Shown in pieces: positions 38,203 through 51,450 of a stretch of DNA of 64,000 nucleotides; within the stretch, counting starts at the first letter, position 1, and each line of letters starts with the position of its first letter. Both the position numbers and the translations under genes were made by a program. Origin of the DNA: Lumbricus rubellus (lineage: Eukaryota; Annelida; Clitellata; Crassiclitellata; Lumbricidae). Under the pieces are notes generated by a model, which did no database searches, had not been told where the DNA came from, and was given only the letters and a program-made list of their open reading frames with translations. The DNA lies in contig OX243825.1 in the NCBI GenBank assembly GCA_945859605.1, positions 17,568,548 to 17,632,547 on the forward strand, given 5' to 3'.

Positions 38203-39666
38203 TCACCTGGTGCCGTCAGCTTCTGGAGCTCTGGCGAAAGCCTTGGTGTATTCTCTCCAACGTCTCCTCTCACTAGTCGCCTCTCGTAGCTCCTCCAGTC
38301 TCATGCCAGACTTTTCCTGTACCTCATCCAACCATTTCTTCATAGGTCTTCCGCATCTTCTCCTTCCCTCACCGCATGCCGTCATCAGCTCCTTTTCCAG
38401 ACCGTTAGATCTCATCACATGGCCAAAGTAGCTCAATTTTCTCCAAGTTGCTGTTTGCTGCAGTGTCTCCTCCCTCTCTATTCCAAGCTCCTCGCGCACC
38501 GATTCGTTAGTTCTCTTCTCCGTCCATGAAATCCTTAGCATCTTTCTCCAAATCCACATCTCACACGCGTTGATTTTCTTTTCCATATCCCGTGTCTTTG
38601 TCCATGTCTCACATCCATATAGGACCACTGGGAAGATCAGTGCTCTTACCAGTCTTTTCTTTGTTTCCCTGCTCACGTATTTATCCTTCCAAATCTTTTC
38701 CAGACCGTTCATTGTCGTTTTCCCCATTATTACCCTCCTCCTTATTTCCATATCACTTCTTCCCTCCTTCTCTATCATAGATCCCAGGAATGTGAAGCTC
38801 GATACTACCTCTATCGTTTCTCCATCCACCTCAAAGTTTTTGTATGTTGCAGTTGTCATAACCTTTGTTTTCTTTACATTGAAGTATAGTCCCGCCTTTT
38901 CGCTTTCCTTCCTGACTCTTCTTATTAACTCAACTAGGTCGTCCCTTTTACCCGCGAATAATGTCGTATCATCGGCGTACCTCAGATTATTCAGTATTTT
39001 CCCCGCTATCCTTACCCCTTCTGTTGCCTCCTCCAATCCAGCCCTCCTCATAATTCTCTCGGCATACAGATTGAACAGGAAAGGGGACAAAATGCACCCC
39101 TGCCTCACTCCTTTCCTTATTTTAAATTTCCCTGTGTCACCATATTCAGTTCTTATTACCGCTTCTTGATCCACATAAAGGCCCTTTAGTAGTTTAACCA
39201 AATGCTTCGGAATTCCCATCTCAATTAGCGTCCGCCACAGTAGTGTATGGTCTATGCAATCAAACGCCTTGCTGTAGTCTATAAAACACATATGCACCTG
39301 TTGCCCGTATTCCCTCTGTCTCTCCATAATCCACCTTATATTGGCGATGTGATCGCGCGTTCCTCGCGCCTTCCTAAATCCCGCTTGATTGGTTGGTAAT
39401 TCCCTTTCGATTGTCTTCTCCATTCTTTTGTGGATTATTTTGAGAAGTATTTTGCTCGTGTGCGATATCATCGCTATCGTTCGATAATTTCCACACTCTC
39501 TCGCGTCTCCTTTCTTGAATATTGGTATGAACACGGACCTTTTCCAGTCCTCCGGCCACTGCCCAGTTCTCCAGATTTGATTGCATAGTTTTGTAATAGT
39601 TCTCACCACTGCTTCATCTCCCGCTTTTACCAGTTCTATAGGTATTCCAATGGATATAGCTTCCAA
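38203..39666 (-). mobile_element. RTE-like non-LTR retrotransposon, reverse transcriptase part, 5'-truncated
   Basis: A single open frame of 487 codons without stops or frameshifts contains reverse transcriptase motifs in order: 'GIPIELVKAG', 'WKRSVFIPIFKKGD', 'NYRTIAMISHTSKILLKII', 'AGFRKARGTRDHI', 'FIDYSKAFDCID', 'GVRQGCILSPFLFNLYAE' and the catalytic RYADDTTLF. The C-terminus ('FPVVLYGCETWT', 'GRPMKKWLDEV') resembles BovB/RTE elements. The endonuclease domain is missing upstream. The first codon is TTG, so the true start lies outside the surviving copy. The open frame suggests recent insertion. Confidence 0.88.
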
Positions 39667-39702
39667 AAATCAGGTCTCCAATTTGTTATAATAATATAGT
39701 GT

Positions 39703-39775
39703 CCGCGCTGTAGTCTGGAGCGCATCTGTGTAGATTTCTTGAGGGGGCTCCATAACCAGTGCTCATACATACATA
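39703..39775 (+). mobile_element. SINE 3' tail fragment
   Basis: 'gtgtccgcgctgtagtctggagcgcatctgtgtag' corresponds to the 3' third of the SINE at 51236. Confidence 0.65.
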
Positions 39776-41099
39776 GTATTACATACATACGCACAATAGG
39801 AAAGCTATGTCATTTGACGTTATCTATAAAATGTATGTTTCTGAACATTGCTTAAGCGCTTTCTCAGTGCTTCTCAGTGACCCTCCCGCTACCTTAGATA
39901 ATGTTCGAGTTAACCCTTTAACGTTTTAACGATGGGTGCATTAGTTTCCAATCGGGTTTTAAGTACACTCTCGTCGTCAAAGTGTCAAAAGCCAAATGTC
40001 AGCAAGTACATCCGAGTGGATAGGATATTCAGATAACAGGAAAACTAATAACAAATAACCAAACGTGTATCTATTTCCATTCTGTTGTTGCTGTACAAGT
40101 ATAGGCCTACTGAGTATATAATCAGCGGTGTGACATTTCATCGGATGCTCGCAAAACAGACTTTTGAACTTTCGTTTGAAACGTTGTTTTGAAGAGAGAC
40201 ACAAATTTGAATGAAGACTGTGACAGCAACGAACCGAGATATATGACTGATGGATCGACCAATTACAAATCTATATAATAATATTCAACTAGGCCTATAG
40301 TTAGAAGCAATGACCTCATGTTTAGAACCATGCGGTGCACAAAGATGTGTGTCCGATAGGAACGTGATGTTGTATAAGCTTACATGTAGCTATGCTCTTT
40401 TATTGTTCAAAAACATGTTTGCCAACCACAACCCGATACATTGAGACAAGCAGGATGAACTAAAACGAACTAAGAAGCAGCAGGCAGTTATTGGATTGAA
40501 TTAAATCGTTAATTATGCTTTAGTATAGTGTGTTTGTGACAGTATAAAACCTTTAAGCAAAGAAGCAATTGTACCCAAAATACAAACATGTCCAAAATGC
40601 AAATGACTGATGAAGAAATAGATAATATTTGTAATTCATTGCATTCTAGATTATATGCTAAAAGTCTGGAACTTATGCGATTGAAAATATCATCCTGAAT
40701 GTAGTACACGACAAAGTTATTCAGCTTTCCTAAATCATTTTTCTGCAAGACCATCATACATCATTGATAATGCAAGCAAATACGATGATAATCGAACATC
40801 GCAGTAAATATTTATCATTATAATGTTAAGTTACTCTTAGCACGACCATTCCGATATTATTCGAACTCTTGTAGTGCCAGACCCGTGGCTGGATGAAGGA
40901 GGAGGGTGACGCTAATGACCTTTGTTATACATTGATGTTAATCTGAAACTAATACTGTTGCCACTCGTGGACTTAATTTAGCGAAAATCACCCTGTGTCG
41001 AAGTCGACCCAATGCAACAACAAATTCGTCACCGCATTTTGTGACTTACTGCCATGCAAGAGCTTTTAACGATTTTACCAAAGTTCAAATTTTAAAGAG
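39776..41099. other. Gene-poor DNA, nothing recognised
   Basis: AT-rich. No exon or repeat family identified. Confidence 0.45.
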
Positions 41100-41620
41100 A
41101 TGTCAACGCTAACACAGAAACTATACTATCACCAATACAAAAATTACTATCACCAACAACATATCAACATCTATCATCAATACACCAATCACACTATCAC
41201 AAGCACATCGACTATTATCACCAACGCATCAACAACTATCATCAGCACATCAACTGCTATCACTAACACATAAGCTACTATCACCAGCACATCAACTTCT
41301 GTCATCAATACATCAAATAATACCATCAAAACATTAACTGCCAACACTAACTATCACCAGCTTATCGACTATTATAACCAACACATTTACTACTATCATC
41401 AACATATCAACTTCTATCATCCACATACGCTTACACCTCCAACACATAAACTTGTATCACCAGCGCATCAACTAGGACTACTATCACCAACACATCAACT
41501 GTTATTATCAACACATCAACTATTATCACCAGCACATCAAATACTATCACCGACACATCCACTACAATCTCCAACACATCAACTATTACCACCAATCACA
41601 TCAAGTACTTTCACAAAAAA
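41100..41620 (+). repeat. Degenerate minisatellite of about 18 bp, ACTATCACCAACACATCA
   Basis: About 28 diverged units of 'acatcaactactatcacca' character. Not coding. Confidence 0.85.
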
Positions 41621-44163
41621 CACTGAAAGCGAAAACCTCGACGCAAACATCCTATCCAAGACATTTAATCTTATTATGTCATTAATTTTGTCCAACAAAC
41701 TTTTACCAACAACAACATTATGATGAATTGTTTAGGCCTACAAAATCTTGATGCTTAACAGATGACGGAATAGCTTCTCATCAGTGATGCTAGAATCCCA
41801 ATCGATCAACTTCATCAGTATACGAGGCCGGGCAGCAGATTAATGTTGTTTTCGCGCGCTAATAGTTTTGCTTCTGACAATGATGAACGTATCCAGCATT
41901 CTCTGTTTTGAGAATCTTTCTCCCTTTTACTTAACTCTGTTGTTTTGACATGAAGTCCTATCTAGTTCAAATGATAGATCCCATGCATGCCACATATGTG
42001 TAACTCACATATTAATCTGTATGACGACAAACCAATATATAATCTTTATATAATTTTTATGTGCTTATGATTTGATTCTGAATACGTGGATGTAATTATA
42101 TGTATATGTGTATGTGTATAATTATGATCTCTGTCGGATCTATGGTTTAGATTAGATATATAAATTGTTATTATTATTATGTAGAAAGGGTCTACTCAAA
42201 TGTTCTTTTAGCCTTTCTGTCTCTCTGTCTCTCTGTCTCTGTATCTCGTTCCTACTATATTTTTTCTTGTCATCATTCCATTCATTGCCATTTCTGTCTG
42301 TCTGTTGGTATGTCTGTCTGTCTGTCTCTGTCTTTGTCTCTCTCTCTCTCTTTGTCTCTCTCTCTCCCTCGCTTTCACACACACACACACACACACACAC
42401 AAAGATTCTGTCTCTATCTCTGTCTAGGCCTCTGTCTCTCTCTCTCTCCCTCCCTCTCTCTCTGTCTGCCTCTCTCTCTCTCTGTCTGTCTCTCACTACC
42501 TCTCTGGCTATCGCAAGATATCTGCCTCTCGTTCCCAGTAAGTAAGCACACAGATATTACAAAGGCTACAATATTTACGCATCTGTGAACAACCCAAAAA
42601 CTACAGAGCGACGAAATTAAATAAACAGGGTTGTGTTGTAAAACTCCACGTAAGAAATCGAATACGGTTAAATAGTTGAAATACTTTCGACATTTTTGAT
42701 GCATCTGCCAGACATATATTCAAGACAGTAGCTGTCCGACCAAGCTTCATCTTGCAAGGACATGTATCTGGTTATAACTTTCACATGCTATGAGGAAGAA
42801 GAGGAGGAAGAGGAGGAGGAGGGAAGAGAGGGAGGAGGATAGTGGTAGAGAAAAGAGGAGGAGGAGAAGGACGAGAAGGAGGAGGAGGAGGAGAAGAAGA
42901 AGAAGAAGAAGAAGAAGAAGAAGAAGAAGAAGAAGAAGAAGAAGAAGAAGAAGAAGAAGAAGAGGAGGAGGAGGAGGGGACCATTGTTGCTTATTATTAG
43001 CACAGTGTTTAATTGCCTCTGTCTTCCCTGAACCTTATGAAAAGAATCCTTCAACCGTGGTCCTCAGTAGAATAAAATTAGCGACTCCTTTTTCCCTCTA
43101 ATAATTAATTGAGAGACGCAATTATATCCGGCTTAATTAGGCCTACCTGTTCTGCTGTGTATTGCCTCATAAAACAGAGTCTTCCCTGTCAATATTTTTT
43201 ATGTTAGATAAAGTCCTTGCCTGCAGCGTGCTGTGCAGTTGGACTCATTAGAGACTCACTTTCCATTTTTGGCCCAGCTCGGGGCTCATAAGAGTATTAC
43301 ATGTTTACGTGAGAAATGCTGCATGACCAAGGTATAATGCAATTTCACTAATCGTCTAGCAATAATACCGTAGTCCGGATATGACTCATTGTGTCGTTAT
43401 CTGTGAGTTCTGCAGACTCAAGAGCCGACACGATAAAATACACATTCAAGCAACATTCTATAAGCACTTAAAAACTGTTTTGTTTGGCCGTGCTGGAGAC
43501 GGAGCCAGTAGTTTAGTTTGACGACACTATGTGATAACAAAGATCACTAGTGGCGCCCTCCTCCGTCATCCATGCTTGAGACTGACACTTTCAAAGTGCA
43601 AACATTGGCGAAGTAGTGCTGTCGGAACAAGAGGTGGTATGCGACATTTTTTAGTCAGGACAAGCCATTCAAATTTACTACTGCAGATGGCGATATAAGC
43701 TTATACGCCCCAAATACATTCTCGACAGGGCAAAAATTATGGCATCCTGGAGTCAAGAGATTTTTTATCCTGATCTGATCTGATCTGATGTATCGACGCC
43801 TATGAATGGAACACACACTCGATAAAATGATCCGATTTAAATGCAAATCTAGTATAATAGGCCATAGTCTCGTTGGCATCGCTGTTTTAATGCATTTGAC
43901 TTGATGTTGAGATAAGGCATAGAATCTTTTGAGCTGAGCGTTCACATTAATCTTATTTTTATTTGTTATTCATTCATGGTATTAATCTCTATTTCGCCAA
44001 GTGCTACAAAGTGAGTACTAAGGAGCGTTCCCATTTCTCGACCCAGCTCCAGTTAAAAAGAACGGTCCTGAAATCAAATAAAGCATATAGGAAAGAAACT
44101 CTAATAGTTTTGTGACCATTATTATAATATTATTTGCAGTCGAAATGGAAGTGTTTGTCTTAC
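41621..44163. other. Gene-poor DNA with CT-rich and GAA-rich repeats
   Basis: Simple repeats at 42215-42510 (CT/CTGT with a (CA)n block) and 42790-42976 (GAA/GAGGAG). The remainder (43000-44160) has no supported gene. A 'ctgatctgatctgatctgat' run lies near 43773. Confidence 0.55.
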
Positions 44164-44248
44164 CTCTGTTGGCCGAGCAGAATATTGTGGCGAGTGTTAA
44201 AACGATAAACAGAACGCAGACTGCTTTTTCCGTAGTAAAACGCTTCAT
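44164..44248 (-). CDS. Signal-peptide first exon of an unidentified secreted or membrane protein
   Basis: The ATG at 44248-44246 opens MKRFTTEKAVCVLFIVLTLA and ends CSANR. This is a strong signal peptide with a basic start, hydrophobic core and Ala/Cys/Ser-Ala end. The exon stops at a consensus donor (CAGAG|GTAAGA) in phase 1, as usual for secreted-protein first exons. No matching second exon was recognised at lower coordinates. It could be the start of the DCC-like gene, whose Ig exons would then have to lie between 24.5 and 44 kb, but none was found. It could equally be a different gene. Confidence 0.45.
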
Positions 44249-45523
44249 GATTGTAATCGTTTGTTCGCGTCAAATCTTTCTTTGCTAATTATTTTCAACG
44301 AATTCCAACAGCAATTACAACAACACCAGCAGAAAGTCAAGTCCATAACACGTTACCGAAGCATCCAAAAGAAGTTCAGCGTCCGAGAGACGAAGACGAC
44401 CGTATTCCAAATCAAAAATCGTGCGTGTGTAACTGTGTATACAGCTCCGCTCTGTATGGCATCCAGTGAGCGTGTGTGTATGTGATGTGGTTTTGCCAAA
44501 CTGATCTGATTGCACTGCAAGACAAACAGTCGTTGAAATTCTAACTGCTCAGCTCAGCGGGCATCGCCAGCTATACATACCACCGACCGGGACGACCAAG
44601 TCAGGGTCGGTGATGCAGGGGGTGTAGGGGAGGGAGGACGTGAAGGGCTGACCCGGTGCTGCTGCTGTTGAGGTCATGATGCATTTTCCACCAACTCCTC
44701 CTCTTCCTACTATAGGGGCATATATCTACTCGCCCTCCTCCTGCTTCGCTACCTAATCCCGTATTATAGTCCACTGTATGTTTTTATGTTTCTCCCTATG
44801 ACCCAGTCTTCCTGTTCGTATGCGTACGGGGGACGTGTTGCCTTCGCGTTGTAATGTTCGCCAGTCAGCGGGTCTTGTTGTGTGCTGGTGAGCAGGTGGA
44901 GGTGGTGGTGGCAGTAGAGGTGGCAGTGGCGGTGGAGTGGGTGGTGGAGGTGGTGGGGTGGTATGTGTTTTTGTCTTCTTCCATTCGCTGACTATGTTGC
45001 TCCGTTGAATCCTCTGAATGGATCTAAAATCCTATGCGTCGCCGACTCTGCTGCTATGACGCGACGTTTTACACGGAGTCGATGGGTGTGTGCCAGAGGA
45101 AGGGAGAAAGGGGGAGGGTGGAGAGAGAGACAGAGAAAGAAACTGACATACAGAGCCAGAGAGAGACAGGGAGGGAGGAAGACCTAGAGCGAGAGAGGCA
45201 GACAGGCAGATAGACAGACCAAGACAGAAACAGAAACAGGAACAGAGAAAGAGAGAAATACAAAAACAAAAACATAGACAGAGAAAGACAGAAAGATATG
45301 ACAATGAAGGATGGAAAGATGATAAGAGAAATATGTATATGCATATATATATACGGATGAATATACACACACGCAGAGGGCCAGCCACACAGACAGATGC
45401 ACACAAAACAGAGTAGACGTCAACGCGTTTTGGTCCAACACCATAGTACCATAATACCATAGCACACATGCAACTGAAAGAATGTTATTCGTCCACATCT
45501 GTTCATCAGCTCGACACACACAA

Positions 45524-45556
<33 letters not shown>

Positions 45557-46813
45557 ACCACATATATGCAATCTCTATTGCACTCTCTGTCTCTCTGTCT
45601 CTGTCTCTGTCTGTGTGTGTGTCTCTCTCTCTCTGTGTGTCTCTCTCTGTGTGTCTCTGTCTGTGTGTGTCTCTCTCTCTGTGTCTCTCTCTCTGTGTGT
45701 CTCTGTCTGTGTCTCACGCTATTCTGCTTCTCACTTTCACTCTCAACCGTTGGCACTACTCGTACTGACAGCTGAAACTGCCATTTGCGCCCCCACCCCC
45801 ATTCCCCTTCCCTTTCCCCCGGGCACAAACATCCTTCTGTTCCGCCTACCAGTGGTTTCCATCATCACCAGAGATATGAATGAGGGGGTAATCACTCCGA
45901 CTGCTCACACAAATGGACTTTATGAAAGGCTTCTACCCATCCTCCCGAAGGTAGGGAAGGGCAGGGGTAGGGGAGGGTCAGGGAGGGTAAGTTCACGAGG
46001 GTTGAATGATACAATTACGGACTATTAAGCAGTAAGTGATCCGAACTACCGCCGCCGCACCAATTCAATTCCGACCTGCAATCCAATTACGGACAAATTC
46101 AAATGAAATGGTCCCTTCCCACCTTCCTCCTCCTCTCCTCCTCCTTCCCACTTCTCCACCCTCCTTCCTGCTGCTCCACCCTCCTCTCGTCCTGCCTGTG
46201 ATCCGTGTTCGTCCTCCTTCTCCTCCTGCTCCTCCTTCTCTTCCTGCTACTCTACCCTCCTCTTGTCCTGCCTCCGTATTCCTCCTTCATATCTTCCTGC
46301 TCCTCCTTCTCTTCCTGCTCCTCCACCCTCTCATCCTGCCTCTTATCTGTCTCTGTGTAACTTTGACTATGTCTATAGATACAATTATGTATATTATATC
46401 GCTACACAGTCTATCCAACTATCTGCATAAGCGTGAATAGACAGCAGCAGCAACAAAGCCGTTGGGACATGGACCGCTTGGCTGAATGAAGACCACAGCA
46501 AGACTTCATAGTCGACATTATCGACTGCCATGGCAGGAACAATGTATTATAGCAATGAAGGAGGATGAACCACATCATACACAAACCGAGAACTGATCAT
46601 ACTCATTCGTCCTATTCTTCCTCCTTTTCCTCCTACTCCTATTTCCCTCCTTATATTCCTTCTCCTACTTCTCCTCCTCATCCTCGTCCTTCTATCTTTC
46701 TTCTTCTGCTCCTCTACTCTTCCTCCTCCTATTTCTTTTCCTCTTTCTCCTCCTTTTTCTTCTCCTCCTTCTCCAACTTCTCCCTCTTCTCTTCCTCGTC
46801 CTCGACCTTCTCG

Positions 46814-46903
<90 letters not shown>

Positions 46904-47060
46904 TTTAACAACAACAATGACAATTTGTATGGTGCCGTGACATAGCCAGGCCGTTACAAGGGCGCCACCTTTTCCACCTCGTCCTCCTACTCGTCCTCGT
47001 CCTCCTCCTTCTCCTCCTTCTCCTCCTTCTCCTCCTTCGCCTTTTCCTTCTCTGCGACGC
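44249..47060. repeat. Region dominated by low-complexity repeats
   Basis: GGTGGA repeats (44885-44965), GACAGA purines (45105-45345), (CA)n and CTGTGT tracts (45520-45715), CTCCTT pyrimidines (46110-46345, 46600-46815), (ATT)n (46816-46904) and CTCCTT again (46975-47055). All longer frames here are spurious. Confidence 0.8.
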
Positions 47061-48692
47061 ATACATGTATGCTTCAGCGATCTATTGATTGACCATCATG
47101 GTGCTGGTACATAGACCCATTCATTACTTGTCTGTTGGGACAAGTAAGCAGTGAGTGGAGGCGTAGGAGGCATGAGAATGAAACTCTCGGTTCCCAGTGG
47201 AGTCATCTTAATTATTGGATCGGTTGCTGATTAATAATAATAATAATTATAATTAGATCGTTTGCATTCTTGTTAATTCTTGATGTGGACTATAACCCGT
47301 TGGCAGGTGGTAGCACTGTTATGGCCTTCATAATCCTTCGTGGCTGATGAGTGAATGTCTGGTAAACATGCAGATCACAGGTTCCGACGCATTCAAAACA
47401 ACGCACGTTGTTGTTGTTGTTGCTGTTCAATCAGGAATTCGTCATTGATTAACCACAGAACGTGAATATGGTATCACAACAACGTTGACGATGATGACGA
47501 CGACGAAGAATGCAACAATTATGATGATGATGATGAAGATCATAGCAATAATAAACTTTATACATGTATTTGCCTATAGCCTAATTTCAAACTGGCACAA
47601 CACAGTAATATTAAAATTCATAGTAGGCCCCTATTCGTAGGCCTACATGTACATCTGGATATCTGTGTCATTCTGTGACGACTGGGGACCATTACCGCTC
47701 AGCCAATCCAAGTGGAGCAATTCAGGTCATAGTATAACAAATTATACTACTTCGTAGGCCTATAAGTTTATAGTTTCCAACTTATCCCTTATCTGCTGCT
47801 GTCCAGGATCACTGATAACCGCAGTGACCTCTGCGACTCTGGAGGTCGCTGGAACAACCTTCTGCATCCTTCCGTACATGACTCCATGGATGTATTATTG
47901 TAGGGGTATCAATGATGTAGAATCGTAGATTGTAGAGTCTGACAGTGTAAGAATTGTGGAAAAATCACTGGGGGGAGTTGAACAATGATCCACTTGGAAT
48001 TTTGGTGTGAAAAACATACTTTAACACGGGGCTCCAAAAATTACTGGGGGTTGAAGCCCCCAACCCCCGGCAATTCTCACCCTGGATTCTGAATCACATG
48101 TCTTAGCGTTCACCGCTTTAGACCTGATGACATCTACAACACGGCATAGGCCTACATGTATGGTCAACTGGTCAGTTGGTCAATTGGTCACTCTCCTAAA
48201 TCTCCTTCACTGATTGTTGGATGCATGCAGCATTTATTTATCTTGTTAGCGACAAAGAACTTAATTTTGATGCATTGAAGTGTGAACTCGGGAAATTTAA
48301 GAAACTTCTCTGTTACATTAATTTCTATTTATGCCCTCCGCGTGGAATACACTGCAGATACTTGGAGAATTCCACATATTATTTGTTAGGCCTCTATTGC
48401 GTGGATATTTGAGCCCTTCGTAAGTCGTAACAACTGATTTTAAGGCATGAGTGTGTCCACTCTCCACCACAAGTTGTCGAAAGAATGGCTGGTTTTTAGC
48501 GCCCTTTTTATTATGCCTCTCCGTACATGGTTAAATGACCTATAGACTCAATATGGCTGTTTGGGTTCAAATCCGCATAAGAAAAGTACGGTAGGCCTAC
48601 AATGTTCCCAAGCGTTTATGCATTCCAATAGCGCACTCTATCGAACACAGTTGACACGAATGCAGCGATTTTTCACTGTAGGTAGGACTCTA
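47061..48692. other. Gene-poor DNA, nothing recognised
   Basis: No supported exon. Several TAGGCCTA palindromes occur (47638, 47755, 48147, 48592). Confidence 0.45.
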
Positions 48693-48883
48693 GCAGGGCT
48701 GTTTTAATGAATTTTTAGAACTGCATAACTCCTTTTCTTTCCCATCCTCCATGGTAAATTACTTCCAATCGGAGGACAATGACCGTTTTTGCTAGTTTTT
48801 AACTGTACAGAAGTGCTTCTACAACTGAACAAATCCATTTAGAACTGCACATTTTGTGTACAACTGCACGATAAAAAGCCCTG
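48693..48883 (-). mobile_element. CAGGGCTGTTTT MITE, copy 5 (best-preserved ends)
   Basis: Starts CAGGGCTGTTTTAATG and ends ATAAAAAGCCCTG, giving inverted repeats of about 13 bp. 191 bp long. Confidence 0.82.
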
Positions 48884-49159
48884 GATTCTAAAGGTCATAT
48901 CCCTAGCTGACATTTGACGGTAGGTTAGCGGACTCCTCGTCTCCCATCTTCATCATCAATTGATTCAATTGGTTGGAGAGTATACGCTCGTTGACGAAAA
49001 ATGCATCGTATTATGTTATTGAAACTTCGTGGGAGACAAACTGAAATTAGACATTCACCATCTTACGTCCTATACTGTCTGTCATAAATTATATTGAAAC
49101 TTGCATCTGCATGGCCTTCACGTATCTTATTAGTGAATCATAGCACTCTTAGGCCTACA

Positions 49160-49507
49160 TGGGCACCCGCATATAGGGGCAAGAGGGGGCACTTACCCCC
49201 CTGGAAAATTTATATCTATTTTTCTAACTAGATCTACTTGCTTTTGAGTTTTAACAAATCTCTTCGCATTAAAGGAACCTTCTTCTCAACATCATTTTTT
49301 AAAACGTATTTCTTCGCACTAAGGAAACTATTCATATGAAAAATGATGCTCAAAATGAAACTGATAAATTTGCATTGAGAAACCTCTTTGAAAAATACAC
49401 GTGTTCTTAATTCCAGCTTTAGATTTTCTAGTTCTTACTACTAAAAACGTTAACTGGGACCATCATAAAAATTTTGCCCCTCCTGCAAAAATTTCTGCGG
49501 GCGCCCA
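49160..49507 (+). mobile_element. GGCGCCCGCA MITE, copy 4
   Basis: Starts TGGGCACCCGCATATAGGGG and ends TGCGGGCGCCCA, with ATG/CAT at the junctions. The interior is collinear with the 20372 copy. Confidence 0.82.
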
Positions 49508-51235
49508 TGTACTCTTAATGTCGATCCTATCACTCATAGAGTTTTCAATTAATTGTCTACTTTGTTTTGTCAACGGATCACGTATTTAAATGCCAAGAGA
49601 GATAATAGTCCTCTATTATACGGCACTCTAACCCGCTGTAGCCTATACCCACTTTATGCAGCAATACCCCATTATGCGTAAGTCCACAGTTAATTCGTTT
49701 CAGCTTCCTTTACCTCTCCTCTTACATTCACATCAGATCTGCTTTTGATCAACTTAATAGTCTGGCAGGCTCATAGGTTCCCGAAAGTCCGCAGTTGTAC
49801 TCCTTATATACACGCCAACTGATTCGCATCATGGTACATGCAATTTATGTGTAGACCTACATGAATTAGAAGTGTGGTCCAGATTATACGTAAAGCGTGG
49901 TGGCACTTGTTACATTTTGAGTGGGCATGCTGCAATAGATTTGTAATATATTTGTACACTAAGTCTTGCAAATGCGTCTAGACTTGGAAACAGGTCTAGG
50001 TCAGCTATTAACGCCTGCGCTCAAGATGTGGACTGAGAGAGACTCTATAGGTGTTTAGGTAGATGGACAAGCAGGCAATGTGAGGGAAAGGTACATACAG
50101 AGGAACAAATAATGTGAGATTTAGGTCGACATAAAGACAGATAGAGAAAGGGACAATATTGCCCATGGCTAGTACAGTACATCTTGAGTCTTATCGTTTG
50201 GACCCGTTGGGTGTCACTGAAACCCTGTCTGGCGAATATTACTCTCAATTTGTTTATGGATATCAGATAATCTCTGGCACATTAAACAGACGATGCTGCA
50301 CTTTCTCAACATAGGTCTCAGTCAGTCAGTCTAGACTATGGCTGGCTGACGAGTTGGTTGGCATAGGCAAGTCAGTCAGCATGCAGCCAGCCAACCAGCC
50401 AACCAACTAATCAGTCAGTCAATCAGTCGGTCAGAAAATCAGTCAGAAAAACAGTCAGTAAACCAAACAATTAGCCAGCCAAACAGCCAATCAGTCAGTC
50501 AGTCAACCAGTCAGTCAGAAAATCAGTCAGTCAACTGACCAATTAGGCAAAAAAGTCAATCCTTTCGGTTACTCTGCATTTGTCTGTGTGCGTGTGTCTT
50601 TCTGCCTGTCAGTCTGTCTGCCCGTCAGTCTGTCTGTATGCCTGACTTTCTGTCTCTTCGTCTGTTATATTCTGACCATGTTACACAAAGTTCTCCCTGG
50701 AAATGTGCACTCGTGCTGCTCCCAGAAGAGATGTATATATTAGAAGCATTAAGAACCAACTCGCTACTGAAATACCGCAAATACTCTCCAGGACTTTCAA
50801 AGGACAAGCCATGTAAACAGAAGCCTTTGAACCCGTCTACTTCTTTTCTCCATCACACATTGCAAGTGCTACTGAGCCTTGGTAAGAAACCGAACGATTC
50901 AAGTCATCACAAAAATAAATCTATGCCTTCATGGTGGGCGTCAACAGAGAAAGCTCTAATTCTTATCTATCTGACTACAGTGAACTTTTGACGCAAGTTG
51001 GTCGATTCGAGTGTGGAGTGGGCCTACTCGAATCAATTTTCTCCAGGGACAAAACTTATGAATTTAACACGATTCCGCAGAAAGAGCAATTAGATTACGA
51101 ACCGTTATATAGCCCTACAACATTTTGGGCTCGAAATAAATTATTTGAAAACAAATTTTGCTAAACTATTACAAGATCTGCTTAAAGGGGTGCAACCGAC
51201 ACCACAAAGCACAGTACAAGTAAGTCGGTCCATTG
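49508..51235. other. Gene-poor DNA with a CAGTCAGC microsatellite
   Basis: The simple repeat lies at about 50320-50540. Plus-strand ORFs at 50638-50991 and 50931-51164 overlap in different frames and contain no recognisable domain. Confidence 0.5.
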
Positions 51236-51450
51236 TGGTGGTGTAGTGGTGGCGTCGTTGCCCTGGAGCCGGAAGGTTCGAGGTTCGAATCCACCTCGCC
51301 GCGTAAGGACCTTGGGCAAGTCCTTTACTCACAATTGCTCAGCGCTTCGGCGTGAAACTCCGATGCAGTGTCCGCTCTGCATTTGGGAGCGCCTCTGAGT
51401 AGAGAGAGAGAGAGAGAGCTTGAATGGGCGCTATAACAAGTGCACATACA
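51236..51450 (+). mobile_element. Full-length tRNA-derived SINE (reference copy)
   Basis: RNA polymerase III A box TGGTGTAGTGG (51239-51249) and perfect B box GGTTCGAATCC (51282-51292), spaced as in tRNA genes. An unrelated body ('gcttcggcgtgaaactccg') and the tail GGGAGCGCCTCTGAGTAGAG follow, with an inserted (GA)n and an end 'gcgctataacaagtgcac'. The tail equals the 3' end of the LINE at 23594-23908. Confidence 0.92.

Noticed and set aside
42788..43101. Ser-, Phe- and Arg-rich ORFs
   Set aside because: Translation of GAA/GAG triplet repeats on both strands.
50638..51164. Two overlapping ORFs before the SINE
   Set aside because: No recognisable domain and different frames; one long non-repetitive ORF by chance is plausible.
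51239..51292. Functional tRNA gene
   Set aside because: The A and B boxes belong to a repeated SINE; no cloverleaf or acceptor stem was seen.
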